A stretch of DNA of 64,000 bases. Source: Clytia hemisphaerica. Lineage: Eukaryota > Cnidaria > Hydrozoa > Leptothecata > Clytiidae. The notes beneath the pieces were generated by a model. It searched no databases. It was not told the origin of the DNA and saw only the letters and a list, made by a program, of their open reading frames with translations. Of the stretch, positions 36,392 to 47,897 are shown piece after piece. Both the position numbers and the translations under genes were made by a program. Positions within the stretch are counted from its first letter, which is position 1. Every line of letters begins with the position of its first letter. The stretch is from assembly GCA_902728285.1 (NCBI GenBank), contig CACVBU010000964.1, positions 1,179,928 through 1,243,927 of the forward strand, in the 5' to 3' direction.

Positions 36392-37732
36392 TAGATTATA
36401 GATATCATGAAGGAGTCTGGGGGACGCATATTTACTCGAGTTATGGAAAATTCGAATTATAGAGGCTCGAGTTATGGGAGTTATGGAGATTTTTATTCGG
36501 AAATCTGAACTAGTATTATCATGGTCTGCGAAGATGATCTCCAATATATGGCTATTCTATTTTTGCAACTAAATCCTACATTTAAGCGCAATTTTAAGAC
36601 ATGGGATCAAGCGACGCCAAGTTAAATCTCATGAAATGGCAATCTAGATTTTAATTCAGCATCTTTTCAATCAAATTTAAACAGCGGTAGAGTTACAATA
36701 AGTCGTACATCCTTTTTCCTGGTCGTTTTTGGCTTATAAGCCATTGTCTAGAGTGTCACTAACACTTTTGGTGCCTCAGTGCTAATCCTGACTTACGCCC
36801 TAACTAAAAACACAAACAGAACATTGAAAATATTTTATATAAAGCTTCCAAGTGTTTTGATATGAATATTTCAATTCTAACTTAAAAGCAGGGCGTTTCC
36901 TTTATCATTGATAGTGATTTCAATAATAATATTGGGCATTGATTCTGATTTGGAATCAGATCAAAGACGGTTACAACATATCCAATGGTGCCTTGTGGAT
37001 GATCTACTCTAATCTGATTTTAATGGATATATAAATCACAGAAGCAATTGAAGTTGATTTACATGCTTTTTCAGAAGAACAATTTCATAAGAACACAAGG
37101 CTGAAAGAGCCTCAGATTTTAGAAATTACAGATTTTAACAGATTTTAACAGATTTTGAACCCATTTTAAGGCTTTAAGTAAATAAACTAAGCGTAATAAA
37201 AACATCGTAAGAACATTAAGCCTGAAAATTTCAAAGCCTGAGCCAAAATTTACTGCTTCTTTAAAAAAAAGCGTGTATCTCTTTTTCTTCTTTTTAGATT
37301 TTTGATGGGTTAAAAGAGTTCAAAGAGATTGTTCTGTGCTCTAAAACCAAAACACTTATCTCAGTGAATTTAAGGGTTATCAAGTATACTTGGTAAATGA
37401 TCAAACCATGGTAAGTCAATTCAATTCAATATTTTGTTCTTTTCTGCTCAATTTCCACTCGAATTTCCAATTTCCAATCGACACTTGAATTCCGTTTTGA
37501 GCTATTTTCAATTCCGATTTGAAGATCCGCTAATTGATTTCGGAAAATCGGAACTTTTTCAGTGATTACGTTAGTGTTTCATAATTTCACTTATGAAAAA
37601 CATATATCGATCAGTCCAGCAATTTAAACAATAAATAGAAATTTTTTAGCCACAAGACTGATGGAATCATCTAAAGTCTTGTTAAGTTACAACAATCCTT
37701 CTTGAATTGGCCCTCTTGCCTTTCCCAATTTT
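36392..37732. other. gene-free spacer with a dispersed ttcgaattatagagg motif
   Basis: No gene is supported. Sequence near 36440-36490 (gaattatagaggctcgagtt) recurs near 42930, 46590 and 61990. A fragment with taagaacat phrases lies near 37085-37230. Confidence 0.4.
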
Positions 37733-37886
37733 CAGACCCGGTGGAACAACTGTAAAAGTGGGGAGGCTAAAGCCTCAAAATTAAATAAAAGTCACTAGAA
37801 ATTTAAGAAAAAAATCTCATTTTCTCAAAAGTAGGGAGGGTGAAGTCTCCCCAGTCTCCCCAGTCTACCCGTTTCCGCCGGGCCTG
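37733..37886. mobile_element. MITE, CAGGCCCGG family (copy 2)
   Basis: A 154-bp element starts CAGACCCGGTGGA and ends TTCCGCCGGGCCTG, flanked by atttt on both sides (37728-37732 and 37887-37891). It is in the opposite internal orientation to copy 1. Confidence 0.85.
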
Positions 37887-38879
37887 ATTTTAGGCTTCTT
37901 TATCTTATTATGGTACTCAACGGGTCGCTGATACAGAATTGTGAAAGGTGGATTTAATACATCAAGAAATTCATATAAATAATCAATCGGAAATGTGTAC
38001 ACAAGGGTGTTTAAAGACACGTTTTTGGGCAAAATCTTAGAAAATCTGACTATTTTTTGCCAAAATATACCGTACGGGTTGATTTTTTCGCCCAAATTTA
38101 CTCAAATTTAGCTTAATCTTCTCTAAACTGTAAGGGTCCGATTCTAAAGACCTAGTTTTTGGCACTTGGTACGGGATTAAGGGTTTTGTTTTTACATAAG
38201 TGTTCCCGTTTCATATCAGACACATTAATATCGGGACAGTGTCTTCCTATTGTTATGTTATGTTATGTTGATATAAGCAAAAAATATTTTTCTATTTCTC
38301 TTTCTGACCAATATTGCTTCACATCCGTGTCACCAATGCAAAAAAGCTTGTAAATTAAAATTGATGAGTAAGCAAACGATATCACTCTTAAAAACAAAAG
38401 TGGTAATAGATCTGAGTAACATGTTCCTTGACTAACATATGGGTAATTTTGAATCAAATCGGACAGAAAGAGTCAGTCCCTTAATAATTCGCTCGCGTAT
38501 ATCAGCTACGAAATAAAATAAGTTCGGATAAATGTATGACGGAAATTGGAGAAGAAATTGGCGGAATTGCGGAATCGGGTACCCCCTGAACCCCCCCCTT
38601 ATATGGGGTTAGATAATTGATACTTTAAAATGCCAAATTTAATTAGATATATCGGATATATGCTCTTATCAACATGTATGAAAATGGGATCTTGGCCAAA
38701 AAAAAGTAAGAATATACCGTGTGAAATAGAATCTAATTAAAAATTTCGAAATTTTCGGAAATTCTGATAATATGTGAATCTTTGTTACGACACATTCTAA
38801 ATTTCCTTTTAGAAGCTCATTTAAATTCTAAGGAACCATTTCTTAAACTATTTGTTTTTCATATAAGAGATTAGAATAA
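37887..38879. other. gene-free spacer
   Basis: AT-rich sequence with G-run phrases (ctgtaagggtcc) related to the G-run MITE near 38130. No gene is supported. Confidence 0.4.
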
Positions 38880-39130
38880 GGCTTTAATGGCCAAAATATC
38901 AAGTACAAGTTTATGAGAACATTTTAGGACTAGCTTAAAGCCTAGCTGACACACAAAGTTGTTTCAACATATCTAGTGTTGACAACGTCTCTAACGTTAA
39001 ACGAACATCCGATTTCTTAGGAAATTCACAAAAAGCAATTAAATAAGAACATTTCAAAAATACTTTTAGGCTTGAAACTAAGTTAAGAACATCCAAAGGC
39101 TTACAAAATTGTGAATGTTCTTATGAAAAA
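38880..39130. repeat. dispersed repeat with aagaacatcc..aaggctt motif (copy 1)
   Basis: The phrases aagaacat, gttaagaacatcc and aaaggctt, ending in atgttcttatgaaaaa, recur in the same order at 46060-46300 and 50740-50910. A partial CAGCTGGCACACAA-type palindrome sits inside this copy at about 38945-39000. No TIR or coding capacity was seen. Confidence 0.5.
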
Positions 39131-41368
39131 AACGCGTAGTAACTTTCGAAAGACAACCTGTAAATTCTGGAAGTAGAAAGAAAGCTATGAAGATTATATA
39201 GGTATTTCCTTTGAAAGAAATTCACGAAAAAAGTGCAAATTTTCATTTTCCTTTTACGTCTGTGGTTACACCAAAGCCTCTTATTTTGGCATGGCGATAA
39301 TCTTGTCCTTTTAAAAGATTCGTTTTCGTTTTTTTCTTTGTGGATTGTTTAATTCTGGCATTTCCTATATACATGGTATAAAGATATGATAGTTGTGTAA
39401 ACCCATGAGGTGATTTTAATTTCCTGATGTAAATTCTTAACAAAGTTTTGCGATTTCTTTAAACACGAATTAGGATACATTAGAAGTTCCTTTTGCGTTA
39501 AAAATGAAGAAACGCATTCGATAATTTCCTTTAAAAATCTTTCCTTGCTAATGAAATTTCGGATTAAAATTCTTCAAATTTAATTATCTTGTTGTTGTGA
39601 GACTTTTGATGACGTCTTAAGAATTCAATTTTGATGAAGACATTTACAAGGTACGTGAGGTTTTGGGAGTATAATAAATTTAAGTTTGTCACATATTTGA
39701 AATACTTCGGATAAATCAACTTCTAGGCTTTCTCATACAACACTACTATCACGAAAATGTGAAATCCGCTATATCTTTTTGAAACGAAAGTCTCATTACA
39801 TAGGTTTCTTCATTTCTTGCATATTTGAAATGTTCCCTATTTTGAAATATCCAACTTCAGAAATAAATCGTTAACAACTTTCATATAATTATTATTCTTG
39901 GTTTTGCATCACACTGCAATATCCGTTTATAGTCAGCTTTACGTGCTTCTAGGTTTTCCAAACGTCTCTGGAAGTTTTGGATATTTGATATAAAAACAAA
40001 ACATTTTTAGCCCTGAAGAAGAATTTAAACTCAATTCAAAAGTCCATTTTAGTAATATGTCATATTTTCTCTGGAATTTCAGATTTCTGGAAGGACCATA
40101 TGGCTAAAAATTTATCGATCAAAAGTAAAATCTGAGATCCATGAATATTTTAAAAAGATTCACTTCCTTATTTTTAGGTTTTAAGTAGGTAAAAAATATT
40201 GAAGCCTTTGGGTGTTCTTTACTCTTTTGTTTTTAGAGGCTTAAAATGTTCTTAAAATAATCTTAATCTTTTGACTTCGAAGCTTCTGTTCTTACATTTG
40301 TTCTTGTGCTAAAAACGTGAAGTAAATTCCTACGTGCAACAGTCGGTGGGGTCCCCTTTTCACTGGGGATATTAAGGATAGCACTTTCATCTCCAACGGT
40401 TAAAAATCTATGGTCGAAAAGATATATTAAAGTCTGTCTCGAAAGTGTTTGAACATTTTACCCTTTTACAACTTCTCAGCAGATTCCCCCGGTGGAGCAA
40501 AATCCGGTGAAAAAATTGCTAAAGATGCCCTGATTTTAAGCTCTGGTAGGATGATGAGTACACCGGGTCTCAATTAATTCAAATTATCTACCCCGGTAAA
40601 AACCAGACTCGCTAATTGAGTTTTTTCCTCCCAGTGAAAATTGAGTCATAATTTTCCACCCCAGTGAGTTTTTGAGACCTCAAATTCAAACCCGGTGAAA
40701 TTTTACTTTTTTATAGCCACCCCGGTCCCGGTGGATTTCAAGATAAACTTTACTGGGTCACTGAGACTGGGATGTATGTATCAATGCTATATTGAAATGT
40801 TATAGACCGTTGGAAAGATATTCTCAAGGAGAATTATCTGAAAGATTGAAAAAATTGAAAGATGAACATGAAAAGGTGTTAAGATTTTCTTCTGGTCATT
40901 CAGTAATATTGTCAGAATAACCTGATTTCAAGCTATTTTTCGTATCTTTGTATTGGAAAAAAACTACAACACTGTGAAGTATTGTCATGGAATTGTCAAC
41001 TTCGCTGTTTTGGTTTAAATGTTTTATGCTAATCAGATCATCCATTTTGCCCATACCAACTTCATCTCTCAAAGAATAAGGCGACTGTGCCTTTAAGCGG
41101 AGCCATTCAGAGCACATACGTGCCATGCATGGAGAAATCAGAGTCTGCTTGAAAATTAGTTTAAGGTCTACTAGGACTTTTTGAGTAATTGCTTTATGAA
41201 AAAAGGATAGAGTAAGATAGACATTTCATATTTTCATATTTTCGTATTCCTTTTGAGTTTTTTTCTTATGGATGAATTTGTTAATAGATCTACTTTAATT
41301 TATTTACAGTAATATTTACATAAATTTCTAAAAAAATATTATGGTTATGATTAATGAACAAGTCCAGC
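39131..41368. other. gene-free spacer
   Basis: 40310-40770 is rich in cccggtg/ccagtg phrases related to the foldback at 52766-53395. A minus-strand frame at 40896-41126 is discussed as a possible exon remnant. Nothing else was recognised. Confidence 0.4.
41299..41304 (-). terminator. poly(A) signal of GTPase 2
   Basis: AATAAA on the minus strand, about 65 bp beyond the stop codon of the GTPase gene. Confidence 0.5.
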
Positions 41369-42094
41369 TTATTCGTTATCTGAGTCGGACGAAGAATCGG
41401 AATCGATCGAACTTAATCTATCACGATCTCCAAACGAGTTCGATAAGTTCACAATAAACTTTCTAACGCTTCTCTTTCGTCCGTGTTTGCCTTCTTCACC
41501 TGAGCGCATAGCTGCTTGTTCGCGGAACAACTGACGTTTGACACTAGCTGTGAATTCTATTTTCTTAACCAATGAAAGAAAGACGTCTTTAATGTTTTTA
41601 TCTTCCAATGATGAAGTCTCAATGTAAGCACAACCATAACTAACAGCTGTTTGAAGTCCTTTATCAAAAGTAATTTCTCGTTCTGCAACAAGATCACATT
41701 TACTACCAACCAAAATACATGGAAAATGTTTGCCTTTAATGTTTTGAATCTCTTGTATTTGTGTAATGGCAACATCCAATGATCTTTGAGAGTCTACTGA
41801 ATAAACAACAACAAAAGCTTGGCATTTAGTGATGGTTAATCGAAGCATCATTGGAAATTGAAATCCACCAGCTGTATCGAATAATTGTAAACAAGCAACT
41901 CGTCTATTGTCTTCATGAAGAGTTGTCATATGAACTTCAGCTGCTGTTGGTGTATAAGTTTGTGTGAATGATCCATTAACTAATCGTTCGATGATACTTG
42001 ATTTACCACAAGCAGTTTCTCCTAAAACGGCTACATCGTAATAAGGAGTAACTTCGCCTTTTACTCCTCGTGTTAGTTGTGGATTTCGTGGCAT
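41369..42094 (-). CDS. Ras-like small GTPase 2 (atypical, intronless)
   Basis: A 241-residue single-exon paralogue of GTPase 1. Residues 12-100 are almost identical to it (G1 GETACGKS 25-32, G3 DTAGG 73-77), and beyond residue 100 the proteins diverge strongly. G4 reads SKCD (131-134) instead of NKxD, and G5 reads TSSL. The Asn of NKxD normally contacts the guanine base, so nucleotide affinity or specificity may be altered. The Gln61 position is Gly. The tail is Ser/Asp-rich with no CAAX. A TATA box about 90 bp upstream and a poly(A) signal downstream support expression. Its nearest relative is the inverted copy at 51762-52487. Confidence 0.9.
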   Translation of the reverse strand: MPRNPQLTRGVKGEVTPYYDVAVLGETACGKSSIIERLVNGSFTQTYTPTAAEVHMTTLHEDNRRVACLQLFDTAGGFQFPMMLRLTITKCQAFVVVYSVDSQRSLDVAITQIQEIQNIKGKHFPCILVGSKCDLVAEREITFDKGLQTAVSYGCAYIETSSLEDKNIKDVFLSLVKKIEFTASVKRQLFREQAAMRSGEEGKHGRKRSVRKFIVNLSNSFGDRDRLSSIDSDSSSDSDNE

Positions 42095-42178
42095 AGTGAA
42101 GAGTTTGGAATAAGTATAACGTGTTCTTTGCTAATTAGAGGCTGATAATTGATTGCTTTTTCCCACACTGCCTTCCAT

Positions 42179-42201
42179 TTTTATATGCCTGAAGAACTTC
42201 C
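42179..42201 (-). promoter_or_regulatory. TATA box and conserved upstream block of GTPase 2
   Basis: The minus strand carries CATATAAAA preceded by GGAAGTTCTTCAGG, about 90 bp before the ATG. The same block lies upstream of GTPase 4 (51644-51666), so promoter and gene were duplicated together. Confidence 0.75.
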
Positions 42202-43065
42202 TTCCATAAATCAGATTTCTATTGAAGGAGAAGTAACATTATTGAATTTCGTGACACTCTTACAAAATTAGAGGAAAAGAATAGAAGAATTGAAAATATC
42301 TTATACAATTATATTTTTATATCAAGATGTTACCATTTTATTTTGTTTATGTTTTTCATTAGAAACATGATTAAATAGTTGTAAGCATTTGGGTTGACAA
42401 TACATGTCAATAATAAAGATTTTTATGATATGAGCTATAATAGTTGTGGAATCTGGGTCAGTTGCGTGTAGCTTTCTTCGTATAAGCTATTATTCTAAAG
42501 CAGGATCAAAAGTTAATTGCCATCTCCAAAGTTTGTTAACGAACTTAGTTAGTGCAACCGCTAGAAGTATACGACTAATTTTTAGAAAAAAGATTTTCAG
42601 TACTCACAGTTCTTATAAAAGAAAAACTTTTAAGTTCATGAAAAATCTTATACAAGGTATTAATCCCAAACAGACGGTTAAATCTTTTTGTGATACAATT
42701 CAAAATTTTCCGAAAGGTTTTTCAAAGCAAAACATATATTGTAACTTGACAGAAAATTAGTTCATTAACAAAGAAACTTGGTTTAACACATCCATTCTCT
42801 ATAGAATTCAAACAGTGATATAAGCCCGTGACAGGCGCTTGTCAAACTTTTTGTCGCCGTGATTCGACTTTGATGTCAAGTTTCGACATACATGGAGGTT
42901 TCAACGCAATTAAGATGTACTACACCTCGAACCTCTATAACTCGAATATCTCTTTAACTCGAACAAGCTTTATGGTTCCTCCAGTTAATAAATCCTTATA
43001 AACCATACTCCATAACTCGAATTTTTCTTTAGTCGAACGAATTTTTGTTGTTTTGTGTTTTTGAG
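42202..43065. other. gene-free spacer
   Basis: AT-rich sequence. A plus-strand 104-codon frame (42446-42760) lacks recognisable features. ctcgaa/actcgaa phrases near 42930-43030 belong to a dispersed repeat. Confidence 0.4.
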
Positions 43066-43158
43066 TTATCCCAGCGTTGTTCCAACGTTCATCTAACGTG
43101 ATATGGACGTTGTGAACGTTAAATAAACGTTGAAACAACGTTTTTATGCCAGCTTGGA
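43066..43158. mobile_element. palindromic CAACGTT MITE, degenerate copy
   Basis: gttccaacgttcatctaacg and the inverse cgtt..ataaacgttgaaacaac surround ggacgttgtgaacg, and the right end reads tatgccagcttgg. It is a diverged relative of 47485-47578. Confidence 0.65.
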
Positions 43159-43324
43159 TGGAGACTCTAGTGTAGCAGTCAAAAGAATATTGCTCTGACT
43201 CTTTTCTTTTATACTGTTGGCGAGAGAGAATAGAAAACTGTGCTTAGTCTGCCCTGGTGACCTACCGTTGCTGAACCCAGAAGCGTAAGACAAGGGGACG
43301 CAAAATCTGTGTAGAAGAGCAGAT

Positions 43325-43375
43325 TTTTATGAAACAGTATTTATCTATTTATATATAAATAGATAATTATCTGGA
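43325..43375. repeat. AT-rich hairpin
   Basis: tatttatctatttata is followed by tataaatagataa, a near-perfect palindrome without further context. Confidence 0.6.
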
Positions 43376-43680
43376 AACCATCGCCATCAAAAAGTTATTT
43401 TTCAGCAAATGGGTTTTCGTCGCCAATTTTCCGGTCAAAATAAAAAGGTTCTCCATTTCTCGAACCCCTATGACTTAAATTTTTTTCTTCACTCGAACAG
43501 GTTTTCTGGTAACCAAGTTTTGTATCTGCATACATTTTTGGAATATCACAATAGGAAACACCAGGCAATGGTACCCTCATTTTTTTTTACTGCTGTTCTT
43601 ATTTCTTGGCAATTTGTTGTCTGTAAGCAGACCCGATATCTACGGTAGTTTGAAATTCACGTACCGTATTATTTGTACTA

Positions 43681-43952
43681 TGTAAGGGGGGTTTGTACTT
43701 TTACGGTGTGACGGGATTGGCCTTTTATTAGTACGGTATTACGGGATTTGACGAAAAAAAGACGGGAAAACGGTATTTTAAAATCAGACGGTGACGATAT
43801 TTGGCCTTATTTTTTGTCATTATGCCGGTATTTGAACCTGTACAAACCGATGTGACGATGTTATTATTTTTTTCAATTTTCGGGATTCCGGGATTCAGCA
43901 GAGATTTTGACGGGAAAACGGTATTTCGAACCCCTACAACCCCCCCTTTGTA
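43681..43952. mobile_element. foldback element, TGTAAGGGGGG ends
   Basis: TGTAAGGGGGGTTTGTA at the left is matched by TACAACCCCCCCTTTGTA at the right. The interior repeats cgggattygacgggaaaacggta. No target duplication could be fixed. Confidence 0.6.
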
Positions 43953-46059
43953 AGGCGTACTTTGTTCTTATGCCTGTTCTTTAAACTGTTGTTATTCTTC
44001 AGAGACGTTGGGGATAAAATAAAAGGATTGAGCCTAGACCCACCGGGTCTGTGATATGAGATGTAAGATCCAGGGGGTACCTTACTTAACCAATAACAAT
44101 TCAAAAGTGCCCTCAACAATCAAACGCTTTTTGTGAGCATTTTTTGATTCATTTAGGTCGATTGCATCATAATTCTGAGTTTCAACCAATCAAATTAATT
44201 TGATTTTTAGGGATGAGCTGGAGTTTTTACAAGATACTTCACTAATTGGTCATTTGAAGTGATAGAGATGAAGCGTTCTTTAGAAAAAGTAATATGATTC
44301 TTTTATTACATCTTAACGACCAAATAAATCAAATAAGAGCTTGTAAAAACTCCAGCTTGTCCCGATTTTTAAGGGAACTTTTGGATTGTTATGAGTAGAT
44401 ATTTACGTGGTATGTGCTTTATAGCTTGACATCACACATCAACCTTTTCTTGTACTACAAACGAAAACTGTTCGAAGTTGTTGTCTTGAATTAATGATTT
44501 GTAACTATTCCTGGGTAGGGTTCATATGTATCTTATATATCAACGGGATCATTTTTGACTAGGCTTCTGCTCATCCTCTAGCGAAAAATGTTTCTTATAA
44601 GTATATCTATAGACTATAGAGGTCTGCGAATCAGACTAATTTTTGACTGGTCGACCTTAAAGATAAAGAAAGAGACTAATTTTGGCCAGAATCCCTTCCT
44701 GGCGACTTTAGCGAATTTTGCTGAATGTCACCTAGTCTACTTCTGGCTGAACTTTACTTTTTGATAATTTTTGATGACGCTGAGTCCAGTGAAGTAGACT
44801 AGGAGCATTTGAGGAAGTTGCCATTTTGAAAATTCAAATCACAAAAAAATACTTGGAGTTAAAAGATATAATCGAAAATGAATAATAAACATCACTAACA
44901 GATTTGTAATCCCTTATTCTCAAATAAAAACATTGCTTCATACTGTTTTTACTTTCCAAAAACAACTAAAATCTGGCGGACTGTTTTACAGTCGGCCTAA
45001 GCAAAAGCATATTACCATATACTACCGGGCCACTTAATCGCGCCATCCAGTTTATTAAAAAGCTTTAAGTGGACTCCGGGCTAAATGTGACCTAAATTAG
45101 TTTCCACCAAAATTAAGGGCTATGACCATAGTGAATTTTTGAAATATTTGCTAAGTACAATATATAGATTTCTGCCTGATATAACCAAAAGAATTATGGC
45201 ATGTTATACATTTTCTATTATGCCTATTATTCCTGAATCTGAAAATTCAAAAATTGCATTTGATGAAGAAGAAAATGAAGACTTTTGCGAAGAAGAGTAT
45301 TTTAACTTTGAGGACCTTATTTTCGGCGAATATAAAACATTTTGAAAACTTTTTTGCGTTATTTGGTGTATATCTAACCAAACCAAAATAAATTTTCGGA
45401 AATTTGTTATTTAAGCTTCGTTAAGTTTCATGGCAATAAGCAATAATACTATGTCTGTTTTTAGTAAATCTAAGATGTTAGGAATGCAAAGAATTTGGGC
45501 GGAACATTAAAGACGTGACCTTGTTTATGTTTGGTAGTAAACATGCTACACCAGGATATAAAAAGGTTCCGTTTCAACTAAAAATTTTCATAACATTTTA
45601 ATTAAAATTTTGTTTAACAAAACAAAAATTATATAAAAAACGAATTTTATAATAGTGTTGCTTTTTTACATAATAAGTTATACTGAACAAGGCATTATTA
45701 GAGACGTTCTTAACCCTCAATTTAGATTGAGATATAATATAATAGAATATTTTTGATTTGATTATTCAATGGTGTTGGACTTTATTATGTAAAATAGGAT
45801 ATCAAACTTGAATAATCAACATAATCACTTACACAAGGGCTGTATATATTTGTTGGCAAGATGACGGAAGGCGCTTACCCCATCTCCTAGCATTTTGATA
45901 TATCCTTTGTATTGAATAATGTACTCTCTTAATTGCAATTAAATGTATTAATTGCTTTTTGTCTTTTATAAGAAACTGCAATTGGTATATGAGCTTCTGG
46001 TATCCGTATCAGGTACACTGTAGACCTCTGAAAGTGTCAAACCGTACACGTTTTATTTA
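43953..46059. other. gene-free spacer
   Basis: No supported gene. A plus-strand frame at 45139-45345 ends in an acidic stretch (DEEENEDFCEEEYFNFED) but has no start context or known domain. Confidence 0.4.
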
Positions 46060-46300
46060 ATAAGAACAAACTATAAGTACATAAGGCTTGGCTGCCCAAA
46101 ATGTTAAGAACAAGTTAAGATCATTTTAAGGCTTTGTGGACTCAAAAACACCCTATTTCTTAGGAAAATGGTCAAAAATATTCCCAAAATGGTGAAAATA
46201 AGAACATGTTAAGAACATTTTTAGGCTTAAAACTCGAAAAGTTAAGAACATCCTAAGGCTTCAAAAATTTTGGATGCTCTCATAAAAAATGTGAATGTTT
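46060..46300. repeat. dispersed repeat with aagaacatcc..aaggctt motif (copy 2)
   Basis: Same order of phrases as 38880-39130 and 50740-50910, ending in ttttggatgctctcataaaa. Probably an old mobile element without recognisable ends. Confidence 0.5.
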
Positions 46301-46639
46301 AATCACTGGAGAACCTTGCTTAATTGAACGATAAATCATAGAAACACTTTGAACGGGCTTTTTCTTATATATTTAAAAAGAATTTGTTTGCGATCCTAAA
46401 TCTATCAACACCAGCAAAGCTGGTGCCTATAGATAAATAGCGAGGCAAAAAAAGAAGTCTAGATTGCGCTTCAGCCGATTGGAACGATGACTTGAATCTT
46501 ATTCGGATAAAAATCAAGATAGACGGGGCTATACCACGTTTTTAAACTTTGATACAATACGGGGAACGGGGAACACCAATGTTTTCGAATTTTGGAAATT
46601 TCGAGTTTTGGAGGCTCGAATTATGAGGCATTGTTAACT

Positions 46640-46847
46640 TTTTTTTTTTTTTTTTTTTTTTTTATCTATAGTGTATGTAACACGAACAAATAGTACAAAA
46701 CTAAAGGTTCCTAACCTCCCGCAAAAGGACCACCAGATCATACCGCCAGGAGGAAGGAACCCAAACTAAGCTAACAATAAATTAATGAATAAATTGATAA
46801 ATGGAAAAAAGAAAAAAACTTACTACAGAGGATAAATACTAACAGAA

Positions 46848-46886
<39 letters not shown>

Positions 46887-47307
46887 TAGGAGAGCAGTTA
46901 GAGTAAAAGACTAAAATAACGGTCCCCCAAAACGGCTTGTATCACAGATAAATTTTATTGTTATACTCAATATATCGTGATTTTGGACAATGCTAAAATC
47001 GGGGTCGCCATAAAGAAGTATTCTACACAATGTTTTGGGATTAAATGGAAACAAGGTTATGTCAAGTTGAAGAAGGCTGTCAAACATCACAAGTCTGTCG
47101 TTAGAGTAATCAGAGCAATGCATCAAAAAATGCTGTGTTGTTTCTACTGAATTTTGTCGACAATTGCAGAAGGGGTCAACTGTGTCTGAAAAATTATGCC
47201 TGAACTTATGCTCACGAAGATGACTGAAACCAACCCTTAATCGGTTAAGGAGAACAACACCATCGTTGTCACTAGCTCTGAAAATTGAGTTAGCACTGGG
47301 TCTGTTG
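46640..47307 (-). mobile_element. 5'-truncated LINE with 13-bp target duplication
   Basis: The minus strand encodes the last ~130 residues of a non-LTR retrotransposon reverse-transcriptase protein (about 47306-46911: RPSANSIF, LLNRLRVGFSHLREHKFRHN, then CNC...HFLMHC), typical of the Jockey/CR1 side of LINEs. A 3' untranslated region and a poly(A) tract (T-run at 46640-46663) follow. The sequence ggcattgttaact occurs at 46627-46639 and again at 47308-47320, exactly as expected for a target duplication. The open frame running on upstream of 47307 is therefore genomic flank, which otherwise resembles sequence near 51163. The element is dead but recent: its tail matches 3484-3617 closely. Confidence 0.88.
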
Positions 47308-47484
47308 GGCATTGTTAACTGAAGGGACCAGAAAACTTTTTTTCGAATTAAGGAGTTGTAGAGGTTCGACGAGAGGCTGACTGCCTGATGCCGGATAATC
47401 AAATTTTGATAAGACAGGGGTGTCAAATTTTTCAGATTCACCGAGCTGACTTAATATCTCCCCTCTCCCCTCCCCTGTGTGACT

Positions 47485-47578
47485 CAGCTGGCACACAATA
47501 TTGTTTCAACGTTCATCTAACGCTATATGGACGTTGTGAACGTTAGATAAACGTTGAAACAACGTTGTGTGCCAGCTG
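47485..47578. mobile_element. palindromic CAACGTT MITE, intact copy
   Basis: A 94-bp near-perfect foldback starts CAGCTGGCACACAA and ends TTGTGTGCCAGCTG, with ttgtttcaacgtt and its inverse inside. A degenerate copy is at 43066-43158, a half copy near 38945, and a further fragment near 50295-50385. Confidence 0.85.
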
Positions 47579-47678
47579 GGGAGGGTCCTTCTGAAGAAAA
47601 GTATTCTTTGACAAAAAAAAGTTTTATTTTCTTTGGCGTTGAACAAGATGCTCTAAACTTAAATGAAAACATTTAACC

Positions 47679-47897
47679 ATAGATTTATAAAGCACAAGGG
47701 GCTAGATGGAGTGCTTTAAGCTCTTTCAAGCAAAAAAAGTGCTGCTATTGTTTTCGAAAATCCGCAAAGCTTCTGATTGGTCAAGCGCTGAAATTCTATT
47801 GTAATGCTACGTGACTTAGGTAGGATTTCCTACCTAACCTCGGCACACTTTTTAGCAAAAGCACGATATCTAGCCCGTCGGGCTTTATAAAATCTAT
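47679..47897. mobile_element. MITE, ATAGATTTATAAAGC ends
   Basis: ATAGATTTATAAAGC..GGGCTAGAT on the left is matched by ATCTAGCCC..GCTTTATAAAATCTAT on the right. The 219-bp element has a central ctaggtaggatttcctacc-like palindrome. No target duplication was resolved. Confidence 0.68.

Noticed and set aside
42446-42760. 104-codon plus-strand frame upstream of GTPase 2
   Set aside because: Lys/Ser/Phe-rich, no domain, and not conserved upstream of the twin gene at 51762.
45139-45345. 68-codon frame with acidic end
   Set aside because: No homology recognised and no promoter or splice support. It could be the tail of a decayed element but cannot be shown.
47308-47441. N-terminal extension of the LINE protein
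   Set aside because: It lies outside the 13-bp target duplication and resembles a genomic repeat near 51159.
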